Origin: Bogoriella caseilytica
GTDB lineage: Bacteria > Actinomycetota > Actinomycetes > Actinomycetales > Actinomycetaceae
NCBI RefSeq assembly: GCF_003752405.1
Contig: NZ_RKHK01000001.1
Coordinates: 2,232,001-2,296,000 of the forward strand
DNA: 64,000 nucleotides
Direction of reading: 5' to 3'
Position 1 is the first letter of the stretch. Each line of letters starts with the position of its first letter. Below are positions 56,753-64,000 of the stretch, in pieces. The notes under the pieces are model-generated. The model saw only the letters and a list, made by a program, of their open reading frames with translations. It ran no database searches and had not been told where the DNA came from. Position numbers and translations under genes: made by a program.

Positions 56753-58174
56753 ATGAGCGAGCGCGGACTGGAACTGGCCCGCACCAAAATGGCCGAGGCC
56801 GACGTGCCGGAGGCCGCCATCGAGACCTTCAGCCGCTTCTACCGGATCCTCGAATCCGGGCAGAGCGGGCTGATTCGCGAGGACGACGTCGAACCGCTGG
56901 GAAAGATCACCCGCCACGCCGACCTCGAGATCAGTGCGGACGACGCCGCTGAGGCACTGAGCGCGACGGCCATCATCAAGCTCAATGGCGGCCTGGGCAC
57001 CTCCATGGGCATGGACAAGGCCAAGTCGCTGCTGCCGGTGCGCACCGGGCAGGGGCGCTCGCTGTCCTTCCTCGACGTCATCGTGGGCCAGATCCGCGCC
57101 GCCCGGGAAGCCACCGGCGCGCCGCTCCCGCTGATCCTGATGAACTCCTTCCGCACCCAGGCCGACACCCTGGAAGCGCTGGCCCCCTACCCGGATCTCG
57201 CCGTGGAGGGACTGCCGCTGGACTTCCTGCAGAACCGTGAGCCCAAGCTCGCCGCCGACACCCTGGAGCCGGTGAGCTGGCCGGCCGATCCCTCGCTCGA
57301 GTGGTGCCCGCCCGGGCACGGCGACCTCTACCCGGCCCTGCACGCCTCCGGCGTGATCAAGAAGCTCCTGGCCGCCGGCTTCCGTTACGCCTCGGTCTCG
57401 AACTCCGACAACCTCGGAGCGGCGCCAGACGGTGCGCTCGCGGCCTGGTTCGCGGCCTCCGGGGCCCCCTACGCAGCAGAGATGTCGCCGAAGACCCCGG
57501 CGGACGTCAAGGGCGGCCAGCTCGTGGTCCGCAAGGCGGACGGGCGGATCATCCAGCGCGAGACCGCCCAGACCCACCCCGACGACATGGCGACCTCCCT
57601 GGATCCGCAGCGCCACCGCTACTTCCACACCAACAACCTGTGGTTCAACCTCGAGGCACTCGACGCCGAGCTGGAGCGCACCGGCGGGGTGCTGGAGCTG
57701 CCGCTGATCCGCAACGTCAAGACCGTCGATCCCACGGACGCCACCTCCCCGGAGGTGATCCAGATCGAGTCCGCCATGGGCGCAGCCGTGGCCGTCTTCC
57801 CCGGTGCGGAGGTCATCGAGGTCGGGCGGGAGCGCTTCCTGCCCGTCAAGACCACCAATGACCTGCTGCTGCTGCGCTCCGACGTCTACGAGCTCACCGA
57901 TTCCGGCCGGCTGCGCGCCACCGTGCCGGCGCCGCTGGTCTCACTGTCGAAGGCCTACAAGACGATCGGTGCCTTCGACGCCCGCTTCCCCGCTGGCGCT
58001 CCCTCCTTGCGTGAGGCCACCTCACTGACCGTCGAGGGGGACTGGACCTTTGGTTCCGGGGTCAGCGCCACCGGTGAGGCCCACCTGCCCGCCACCACAG
58101 AACCCGCCACTGTGCCCGATGGTGCCCAGCTCACGGCCACAGGTGTCCAGGGCACCGGCGGTGGTGCTGAATGA
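56753..58174 (+). CDS. UDPGP-family UTP-glucose-1-phosphate uridylyltransferase
   Basis: The 473-aa protein is of the eukaryotic UDPGP type rather than the bacterial GalU type. Motifs include IIKLNGGLGTSMGMDKAKSL near residue 75, ILMNSFRTQADTLEAL, EWCPPGHGDLYPAL and SVSNSDNLGA, FHTNNLWFNL and LPVKTTNDLLLLRSDVY. It makes UDP-glucose from UTP and glucose-1-phosphate; some relatives also accept galactose-1-phosphate. It overlaps galK (ATGA), which hints at a sugar-1-phosphate role linked to galactose. Confidence 0.92.
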   Translation: MSERGLELARTKMAEADVPEAAIETFSRFYRILESGQSGLIREDDVEPLGKITRHADLEISADDAAEALSATAIIKLNGGLGTSMGMDKAKSLLPVRTGQGRSLSFLDVIVGQIRAAREATGAPLPLILMNSFRTQADTLEALAPYPDLAVEGLPLDFLQNREPKLAADTLEPVSWPADPSLEWCPPGHGDLYPALHASGVIKKLLAAGFRYASVSNSDNLGAAPDGALAAWFAASGAPYAAEMSPKTPADVKGGQLVVRKADGRIIQRETAQTHPDDMATSLDPQRHRYFHTNNLWFNLEALDAELERTGGVLELPLIRNVKTVDPTDATSPEVIQIESAMGAAVAVFPGAEVIEVGRERFLPVKTTNDLLLLRSDVYELTDSGRLRATVPAPLVSLSKAYKTIGAFDARFPAGAPSLREATSLTVEGDWTFGSGVSATGEAHLPATTEPATVPDGAQLTATGVQGTGGGAE

Positions 58175-59490
58175 GCGCGCCCGACGTCCTGCCCGCCTGG
58201 GAGCCCGGCGAGGGCGCCGCCCGCGCCCGTGCGCTCTTCACCGAGGCTTTCGGCGGTGAGGCCGCCGGGGTGTGGTCCGCACCCGGCCGGGTCAACGTCA
58301 TCGGGGAGCACACCGACTACAACGGCGGGCTGGCGCTGCCCATCGCTCTGCCGCATCGCACCTTTCTGGCGGTGCGGCCACGCGAGGACCGCACGCTGCG
58401 CCTGGTCTCCTCCTCCGCCCACGGTGCCGCCGAGCTCGACCTTGACGCGGTGGGCCCGGTCGGCTCCCCCGCCGAGGTCACCGGCTGGCCGGCGTATGTG
58501 GCCGGGGTGGCCTGGGCCATGGAGCAACCGGGCGGTCCCGCGCAGCGCCGCCGCCTGCCGGGCGCGGACATCGCCGTGGTCTCCTGCGTGCCCAGCGGCG
58601 GAGGCCTGAGCTCCTCGGCCGCCCTGGAGTGCGCGGCCGCGATCGCCTGGGACGAGATCGCCGGCCTGGGGCTCATCCGGGACGCCCCCGACGGCGCGGT
58701 CTCGCCTGCGGAGGTCGATGCCGGCCGAGCGGTTCTTGCCGCTTTGTGCGTGCGTGCCGAGAACGAGGTGGCAGGCGCCCCCACGGGCGGGATGGACCAG
58801 GCCGCCTCCCTGCGCGCACACCCGGGCCGCGCATTGCTACTGGACTGCCGCGACGGCGCCATCGAGCACGTGCCCTTCGATCTGGCCGCCGCCAGCCTGG
58901 AGTTGCTCGTCATCGACACCCGCGCCAAGCACAGCCACGTCGACGGCGGATACGGCCAGCGCCGCGCCACCTGCGAGGAGGCAGTCGGTGTGCTGCAGGT
59001 CCGTGACCTGCGCGAGGTGGCCGACGACGTCGCCGCTGGAGCCACCCTGGAGGCAGTGCTGGAGCGGCTGGAGACCGAGGAGCAGCGCAAGCGCGTGCGG
59101 CACGTGGTCACCGAGATCCAGCGTGTGCGCGACCTCGCCGACCTCCTGCGCAGCGGCGGGCTCACCGCGGGCGGCCCGGCGGCCCGCGCCGCGTTGGCCG
59201 AGATGGCCGCCCTGCTCGACGACTCCCACGTGTCCATGCGCGACGACTACGAGATCTCCTGCCCTGAACTCGACCTCGCGGTCAGCGCCGCTCAGTCAGC
59301 GGGTGCGCATGGGGCCCGGATGACCGGCGGGGGCTTCGGTGGATCCGCGATCGCCGTGGTGGACGCCGCAGACGCCGCGCGAGTGCGGGCTGAGATCGCC
59401 CGAGCCTTCGAAGACGCCGGATTCGCTCGGCCTGGCTTCCTACCCGCCGTGGCGGCCAGCCCGGCCAGCCGGGCTGAGGAGAGCGACTGA
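58171..59490 (+). CDS. galK: Galactokinase
   Basis: GalK phosphorylates galactose at C1. The 439-aa GHMP kinase has APGRVNVIGEHTDYNGGLAL near residue 37 (substrate loop), the ATP loop VPSGGGLSSSAALE near residue 137, GGMDQAASL with the catalytic Asp and MTGGGFGGSAIAVV near residue 384. It is cotranscribed with the UDPGP gene. galT is not in this cluster. It converges with the GntR gene, 12 bp apart. Confidence 0.95.
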   Translation: MSAPDVLPAWEPGEGAARARALFTEAFGGEAAGVWSAPGRVNVIGEHTDYNGGLALPIALPHRTFLAVRPREDRTLRLVSSSAHGAAELDLDAVGPVGSPAEVTGWPAYVAGVAWAMEQPGGPAQRRRLPGADIAVVSCVPSGGGLSSSAALECAAAIAWDEIAGLGLIRDAPDGAVSPAEVDAGRAVLAALCVRAENEVAGAPTGGMDQAASLRAHPGRALLLDCRDGAIEHVPFDLAAASLELLVIDTRAKHSHVDGGYGQRRATCEEAVGVLQVRDLREVADDVAAGATLEAVLERLETEEQRKRVRHVVTEIQRVRDLADLLRSGGLTAGGPAARAALAEMAALLDDSHVSMRDDYEISCPELDLAVSAAQSAGAHGARMTGGGFGGSAIAVVDAADAARVRAEIARAFEDAGFARPGFLPAVAASPASRAEESD

Positions 59491-59502
59491 GACCGAGGGT
59501 CC

Positions 59503-60177
59503 TCAGCCGCGCAGGATGATGGCGCGACTGGTGTGCCAGGCCGCGTCCTGATCGCCGCCGCCGATCTGCTGGGCCAGCTTGAGGTGCAGGTGCATCGCGC
59601 CGTCGTCGGCGGCCTGTACGTGAGCAGCGCGGTCGTGGAGTGCGGCGGCAACGACATCGGCGAGCTGGACGAACATCGCGTTGCCCGAGCCCTGGAGCAC
59701 CAGCCGATGGAAGGCGTCATCGGCGGCGGCGAAGGTCTCGGCGCGATCGGGGCCGTGGCCGGACATGCTGAGCATGTGCCGGGCCGCCTGTTCGAGGGCA
59801 CGGGCCAATCCCGGCCCGGTGTGGCGGGCAGCCAGGCGCGCGGCCTCCGGCTCGATGGCGAGGCGGATCTCGCGCAGCATCCGTACCTGCTGTTCGCGGT
59901 CCTGACCGGCCAGACGCCAGCGGATCACCTGTGAATCGAAGAGATTCCAGAACTCGAGTGGCAACACCCGCACCCCCACGCGCTGGCGGGTCTCGACCAG
60001 ACCCATGGTCGCCAGTGAACGCACTGCCTCGCGGACCACGGTGCGTGAGGCCCGCATCTGGACCTCGAGCTGATCGAGGGTGATCGCTTGGCCCGGGGGA
60101 AGTGCTCCCGAGCAGATCGACGCCCCGAGCTCTTCGAGCACCCGGGGGAAGCGGCCCGGCCGTGCCGGCTGGCTCAC
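59503..60177 (-). CDS. GntR-family regulator, FadR/FCD subfamily
   Basis: The 224-aa protein has an N-terminal winged helix (ICSGALPPGQAITLDQLEVQ, RTVVREAVRSLATMGLVETRQRVGV) and a helical FCD ligand-binding domain (EIRLAIEPEAARLAAR, DDAFHRLVLQGSGN). Such regulators respond to sugar acids or other carboxylates. The GTG overlaps the upstream dehydrogenase stop by four bases (GTGA), so it is coupled to it. It probably controls the divergent dehydrogenase genes. The ligand is unknown. Confidence 0.9.
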   Translation of the reverse strand: MSQPARPGRFPRVLEELGASICSGALPPGQAITLDQLEVQMRASRTVVREAVRSLATMGLVETRQRVGVRVLPLEFWNLFDSQVIRWRLAGQDREQQVRMLREIRLAIEPEAARLAARHTGPGLARALEQAARHMLSMSGHGPDRAETFAAADDAFHRLVLQGSGNAMFVQLADVVAAALHDRAAHVQAADDGAMHLHLKLAQQIGGGDQDAAWHTSRAIILRG

Positions 60178-60914
60178 GGGGCCAGGGGGTCGGCGCCCTG
60201 GACCGGACTGAGCACGAGTTCGTCCACGCACACACGGGCCGGCGCGGTGTGCACGAACTCCACCGCCCGGGCGACATCATCGGCCTGCAGCATCCGCGAG
60301 CGGGCGTGGGCGTCAGGAACCTCGGGGCGCTGATCGAGGAAGTCCGTGTCGATATCGCCCGGGCAGAGGTGGCAGGCACGGATGCCGTGGGCCTGCTCGT
60401 GCGTGTTCAGCATCTCCACCAGCGGCTTCAGCGCGCTCTTGGAGGCGCTGTAGGCAACCCCGGCATGAGGGGAGTGCCGCCACGCGGCGAAGGAGGAGAC
60501 CGCGGTGATCGTCCCGGTGCCCGCGGAGCGCATCCCGGGCAGCACCTGGTCGATGAGCTGGGCGACGCCGGTGAGGTTCGTGGCGATCACCGACTCGAAC
60601 ATGGCCATGCTCTGGTCGCGCCAGTGCCGCTCCGGCGCATTCAGCCCGGCGGCGGCCACCAGGTCGGTCACCGGCCCCAGTTCGCGCACGACCCGCTCGT
60701 GCGCCTGGGCGATGGAGGTGCTGTGCTGGACATCGAGCGGGACGGTGGACACCGCAGCCCCCTCGGCGCGCAGTTCCTCCGCCAGCTCCTCCAGTCGCTC
60801 CGCGCGGCGAGCGGACAGCGCCACGCCCATTCCGGCGCGGGCCAGCCGGCGCGCACACTCCGCGCCCACCCCGCTGCTGGCCCCGGCGATCCACGCGATT
60901 CGTGACGTCGTCAT
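60174..60914 (-). CDS. Short-chain dehydrogenase/reductase
   Basis: The 246-aa protein has the cofactor loop IAGASSGVGAECARRLAR near residue 8, ARRAERLEEL suggesting NADP preference, a structural Asn (TNLTG), Ser in AVSSFAAW and the catalytic YSASK near residue 153. A polyol or sugar-derived substrate is plausible from context. ATG 60914 is preferred over the in-frame TTG one codon upstream. Confidence 0.88.
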   Translation of the reverse strand: MTTSRIAWIAGASSGVGAECARRLARAGMGVALSARRAERLEELAEELRAEGAAVSTVPLDVQHSTSIAQAHERVVRELGPVTDLVAAAGLNAPERHWRDQSMAMFESVIATNLTGVAQLIDQVLPGMRSAGTGTITAVSSFAAWRHSPHAGVAYSASKSALKPLVEMLNTHEQAHGIRACHLCPGDIDTDFLDQRPEVPDAHARSRMLQADDVARAVEFVHTAPARVCVDELVLSPVQGADPLAP

Positions 60915-60916
60915 CA

Positions 60917-60933
60917 AATCATCATACTATTGG
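60917..60933. promoter_or_regulatory. Possible GntR operator in the divergent spacer
   Basis: The AT-rich imperfect palindrome AATCATCATACTATT lies just upstream of the minus-strand dehydrogenase and within the spacer to the plus-strand dehydrogenase. Its symmetric positions follow AATnnTnnnAnnATT. Binding by the adjacent GntR regulator is a guess from location. Confidence 0.35.
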
Positions 60934-60995
60934 GGTGCAGGCAGGCTGGCTGCCGGCCGTCGCTCCGGTGACGGCTGCTATCCCAAGGAGTCACC

Positions 60996-61763
60996 GTGAT
61001 TGATCTCCGTGGCGCGGTCGTCGTCGTGACGGGCGCACGTGGTGCGATCGGCTCAGTGATCGCCCGCCGCTTCGCCGAGCAGGGTGCGATCGTCGCCGGG
61101 CTTGACCTCGCCGCCACGGACACCGGTGCGGTGCCGATCCGCGCCTGCGACGTCTCCGATCCCGAGCAGGCACGCGCGGCGATCAACGCCGTGGTCGCCG
61201 AGCACGGCCGCCTCGACGTCCTGGTGAACAACGCAGGTATCAATGTCACCGGCGCGGTGGAGGACCTCGACCCCGGCGCCTGGGATCAGTGCTTCGCGGT
61301 GAACACCCGCGGGGTCTTTGTCATGTGCCAGGCCGCCATCGCCACGATGAAGAGCCAGCGCAGCGGGCGGATCATCAACGCGGCCTCCTTCGCGGCCACC
61401 ATCCCGAGCGTGGGTGCCGCCGCCTACGCCGCCTCCAAGGCCGCCGTCGTCCAGTTCACCCGTGTGCTGGCCGGGGAGCTCGGCCCGTGGAACGTCACCG
61501 CCAACTGCTACGCGCCCGGCATGATCCCCTCCGCCATGAACGGCTTCGCCGCGCTGCCCGCGGCGGAACAGGAGGAGCTGCTCGACACCCTCACGCTGCG
61601 CCGCTGGGGCACGGCCGAGGAGGTAGCCGACGCCGTGTGCTACCTGGCCTCCGATCTCGCCCGCTACACCACCGGTACGGTGCTGGACGTCAGTGGCGGC
61701 AAGTTCGCCACCCAACGCCCCCAGGCCGCCTACCGCGCCGTGGGGGAGAGGGAGGAGTGCTGA
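60996..61763 (+). CDS. Short-chain dehydrogenase/reductase
   Basis: The 255-aa protein has VTGARGAIGSVIARRFAEQG near residue 11 and GLDLAATDTG, with an Asp suggesting NAD. NNAGINVTGAV, the catalytic AAYAASKAAVVQFTR near residue 150 and the C-terminal GTVLDVSGGKF are also visible. It resembles FabG-like sugar or polyol dehydrogenases. AAGGAG precedes the GTG. It is divergent from the other dehydrogenase-GntR pair. Confidence 0.9.
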   Translation: MIDLRGAVVVVTGARGAIGSVIARRFAEQGAIVAGLDLAATDTGAVPIRACDVSDPEQARAAINAVVAEHGRLDVLVNNAGINVTGAVEDLDPGAWDQCFAVNTRGVFVMCQAAIATMKSQRSGRIINAASFAATIPSVGAAAYAASKAAVVQFTRVLAGELGPWNVTANCYAPGMIPSAMNGFAALPAAEQEELLDTLTLRRWGTAEEVADAVCYLASDLARYTTGTVLDVSGGKFATQRPQAAYRAVGEREEC

Positions 61764-61764
61764 G

Positions 61765-62133
61765 ATGGCGGATCGGCGGTTCCCGCGCAGTGTGTACCGG
61801 GTGGGTGAAGAGCCCGACCCACGATTCACACTGGCCAATGAGCGGACGTTCCTGGCGTGGATCCGCACCACGATGGCGCTGCTCGCCGGGGCGGTGGCCC
61901 TAGAGGCGCTGGGCGTGCCGGAACACCCCCTGCTCCGTCACGGGGCGGCGATCGTGCTCATTGCCGCCGCCGTGTTGGTCATTGCGCAAGCGTGGTGGGG
62001 GTGGGTGCGGACCGAGCGCGCCATCCGCCAGCGATCGCCGCTGCCGTCACCTTTCTCCGCACTGCCGCTGATCCTCGCCCTGGTGGCGGTCGCGGTGCTG
62101 ATCGGTGGCGGCCTGGCCCTCGGGGAGTACTGA
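61765..62133 (+). CDS. DUF202/YidH family membrane protein
   Basis: The 122-aa protein has the DUF202 signature DPRFTLANERTFLAWIRTTMALLAGAVAL near residues 19-47 and three membrane helices, ending in VLIGGGLALGEY. Function is unknown. It begins one base after the dehydrogenase stop and its stop overlaps the next DUF202 gene, so all are cotranscribed. Confidence 0.88.
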   Translation: MADRRFPRSVYRVGEEPDPRFTLANERTFLAWIRTTMALLAGAVALEALGVPEHPLLRHGAAIVLIAAAVLVIAQAWWGWVRTERAIRQRSPLPSPFSALPLILALVAVAVLIGGGLALGEY

Positions 62134-62501
62134 TGCCGCCCTGGGATCCCGGACTGCAGCCGGAGCGCACCGAGCTCGCGTGGCGCCGCACCATCCTCGC
62201 CGCGACCGCGGGCCTGGCCATTGCCGGGCGCTACGCGGGGGCGAGTCAGCCCGTGCTCGCCATGGTGCTGCCCGCCCTGGCGGTCGCTCTCGGCCTGGTG
62301 GCCCTGCGCCTGGTCAGCTCACGAGTGCGTGCCATCGATACGGCCCTGCGTGCCGCCGGTCCCGATGGCCCCGGCAGTCGGACGAGCGAGAGGGCCACCG
62401 CCCGGCCCATGCCCGGCGGTGGCATGCTGATGGCCACCGCTGGCGCCGCTGCCACCGCGCTGCTCGCCGCCACCTGGTACGTGGTGAGCGCGGCACTGTA
62501 G
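62133..62501 (+). CDS. DUF202 family membrane protein
   Basis: The 122-aa protein has the shorter DUF202 motif GLQPERTELAWRRTILAATAGLAIAGR near residue 7 and three hydrophobic helices. The ATG overlaps the stop of the first DUF202 gene (TGATG). Paired DUF202 proteins commonly occur together; they may form one membrane complex. Confidence 0.85.
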   Translation: MPPWDPGLQPERTELAWRRTILAATAGLAIAGRYAGASQPVLAMVLPALAVALGLVALRLVSSRVRAIDTALRAAGPDGPGSRTSERATARPMPGGGMLMATAGAAATALLAATWYVVSAAL

Positions 62502-62551
62502 CCGCGCTCCGCCTTGCCCCTGTCACCATCTGGAACCACTGGAGGAGCCCC

Positions 62552-64000
62552 ATGATCACCGCCAGCAGCCAGGACGGCACCTACCCTCGTCCGCAACTCG
62601 TGCGCGGAGCGCACCTCAGCCTCGACCGCCGCTGCGGCTTCGCCTACGACGATGACGATCGTGGCCGCGCTGAGGGATGGCACCGCCGCACTGAGGTCTT
62701 CGACCGGAGCATTCAGCTGCCCTTCGCCCCGGAGTCGGCCGAGTCGGGGATCGGGGAGACCGGCTACCACCCCGTGGTCTGGTACCGGATCCCGGTGAGC
62801 ACTGGCGACCTGCAGGAAGCCGGATGGGATGAGCAGGGCACGCGCCTGCTGCTGCACTTCGGCGCCGTCGACTACCGCGCCGAGGTCTGGGTCGACGGCC
62901 TCCATGTCGGTGTGCATGAGGGCGGGCAGACCGCGTTCAGCGTCGACATCACCGAGGCCCTCGCCGAGGGCGCCGGGGAGCACGTGATCGTGGTGCGAGC
63001 CGAGGACGATCCCCTCGATGCGACTCTCCCGCGTGGCAAGCAGGACTGGAAGGAGGAGCCCCACGGCATCTGGTACTACCGCACCACCGGCATCTGGCGC
63101 ACGGTGTGGCTGGAGGCGGTGCCCCAGCTGCACGTGACCTCGCTGGCCTGGACGCCGGACCTGGCGCAGTACTCCGTGCGCATGGAGCTGGAGCTGAGCC
63201 ACCGTCATCCCGGAGCCGAAGTCGATGTCGCGCTCAGCTACCGGGGTGAGCCGCTGGCACGGCTGCAGGTGCCCTCCGAGCAGCAGACCGTCATCGCCGA
63301 CATCCCGATCAACAGCCTGCGCAACGGCCAGCTGCAGCACGAGTACTCCTGGTCCCCGGAGCACCCGCGACTGATCGATGCCGCCGTGACCGTCCGCGGC
63401 GACGGCGAGGCGAGCGACGTCGTCGCCTCCTACCTCGGTCTGCGTTCGGTGGGCACGGCGCACGGGCGGTTCCTGCTCAACGAGCACCCGGTCTACCTCC
63501 GCTCGGTGCTGGAGCAGGGGTATTGGCCGGGCTCGCACTTCACCGCGCCCTCCCCGGCTGCCCTGCGTGAGGAGGCCGAGTTGATCCGTGACCTCGGCTT
63601 CAACGCCTTGCGGATCCACCAGAAGGTGGAGGATCCGCGCTTCCTCTACTGGTGTGACCGCCTCGGCCTGCTGGTGTGGGGTGAGACGGCGGGGGCATAC
63701 GAGTTCAACGCCCTGGCTGTGCAGCGACTCACCACGGAATGGGTCGAGATCGTGCGGCAGTATCGCTCCCACCCCTCGATCGTGACCTGGGTGCCCTTCA
63801 ACGAGTCCTGGGGCATCCAGCACGGCAGCCACGACCCGGCCCAGCGCGCCTACGCCGTGGGCCTGACCAACCTCACCCGCGCGCTCGACCCCTCCCGCCC
63901 CGTCATCTCCAATGATGGCTGGGAGCACACCGACTCCGACGTCTGGACCATTCACGACTATGAGGCCGATGGTGAGGTCTTGCGCAAGCGCTATGGCAGC
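62552..64000 (+). CDS. Glycoside hydrolase family 2, beta-galactosidase-like (cut by window edge)
   Basis: The first 483 codons are present and the gene runs off the window. The order fits GH2: an N-terminal sugar-binding domain (YHPVVWYRIPVS, LLLHFGAVDYRAEVWVDGLHVGVHEGGQTAF), an immunoglobulin-like domain (about 190-295) and the TIM barrel. The barrel shows GFNALRIHQKVEDPRFLYWCDRLGLLVWGE and the acid/base Glu in TWVPFNESWG near residue 416. No signal peptide is seen, so it is probably cytoplasmic. Beta-galactosidase, beta-glucuronidase or beta-mannosidase-like activity cannot be separated here. GGAGG lies upstream of the ATG. Confidence 0.88.
   Translation, partial: MITASSQDGTYPRPQLVRGAHLSLDRRCGFAYDDDDRGRAEGWHRRTEVFDRSIQLPFAPESAESGIGETGYHPVVWYRIPVSTGDLQEAGWDEQGTRLLLHFGAVDYRAEVWVDGLHVGVHEGGQTAFSVDITEALAEGAGEHVIVVRAEDDPLDATLPRGKQDWKEEPHGIWYYRTTGIWRTVWLEAVPQLHVTSLAWTPDLAQYSVRMELELSHRHPGAEVDVALSYRGEPLARLQVPSEQQTVIADIPINSLRNGQLQHEYSWSPEHPRLIDAAVTVRGDGEASDVVASYLGLRSVGTAHGRFLLNEHPVYLRSVLEQGYWPGSHFTAPSPAALREEAELIRDLGFNALRIHQKVEDPRFLYWCDRLGLLVWGETAGAYEFNALAVQRLTTEWVEIVRQYRSHPSIVTWVPFNESWGIQHGSHDPAQRAYAVGLTNLTRALDPSRPVISNDGWEHTDSDVWTIHDYEADGEVLRKRYGS

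Overview
The window is a gene-dense, GC-rich stretch of bacterial chromosome. It carries about 58 protein genes, one ABC transporter gene cut off at the left edge and one glycoside hydrolase gene cut off at the right edge. Frequent GTG/TTG starts, 1-4 bp gene overlaps (TGATG, ATGA, GTGA), TANNNT -10 boxes close to start codons, DUF6350, DUF3017 and DUF3817 proteins, monomeric isocitrate dehydrogenase and a NnaR-type regulator point to an actinomycete, most likely Micrococcales (a Ruania/Beutenbergia-like lineage is a guess). I see no tRNA, rRNA, CRISPR array, transposase or phage gene.

Layout. 1-4985 (minus): a heteromeric ABC exporter pair, guaA and a DUF3817 membrane protein. 5146-9320: a cell-envelope stress module, with a PspC/LiaF-like membrane protein divergent from a PspC-fused histidine kinase and a LuxR-type response regulator. 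9397-13709: two small membrane proteins, an RlmA-type 23S rRNA methyltransferase, a VOC-GNAT fusion, an Erm-type 23S rRNA methyltransferase with a putative 18-codon leader, and a LysE exporter. 13770-20561: pcrA, sucCD and a DUF6350 protein. 20591-27328: purN and purH, separated by a GH10 xylanase and a large LPXTG-anchored surface protein with a Zur-like box. 27445-28660: an AbiEi/DUF559-type protein bordered by palindromes and a G-rich tandem repeat. 28667-35199: an RsgA-like GTPase, a CsoR/CstR-family sensor, DUF3017, a ferredoxin-reductase-like flavoprotein, icd and mdh. 35218-43258: heme synthesis from glutamyl-tRNA (hemA divergent from hemE-hemY-hemC-hemD-hemB-hemL). 43277-50108: siroheme and nitrite assimilation (sirohydrochlorin chelatase, nirD, nirB, SUMT, nnaR, nirC) with GlnR-like boxes. 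50336-53331: an FMN riboswitch and ribD-ribE-ribB-ribH. 53380-55730: a ZTP riboswitch with glyA-folD. 55805-64000: xth, a UDP-glucose pyrophosphorylase-galK pair, a GntR regulator with two short-chain dehydrogenases, two DUF202 proteins and a GH2 glycosidase.

The genes connect in several ways. Uroporphyrinogen III made by hemC and hemD feeds both heme and, through SUMT and the chelatase, the siroheme of NirB. One-carbon and purine genes (purN, purH, glyA, folD) lie together, and two of their units carry ZTP riboswitches. sucCD, icd and mdh are TCA-cycle genes.

The most interesting signals are the likely inducible erm leader beside a second rRNA methyltransferase gene aimed at the same ribosomal region, the Zur-box-linked surface protein that splits purN from purH, the four-half-site GlnR-like box between nirD and nirB, and a CsoR-family sensor that lacks the copper-ligand histidine.
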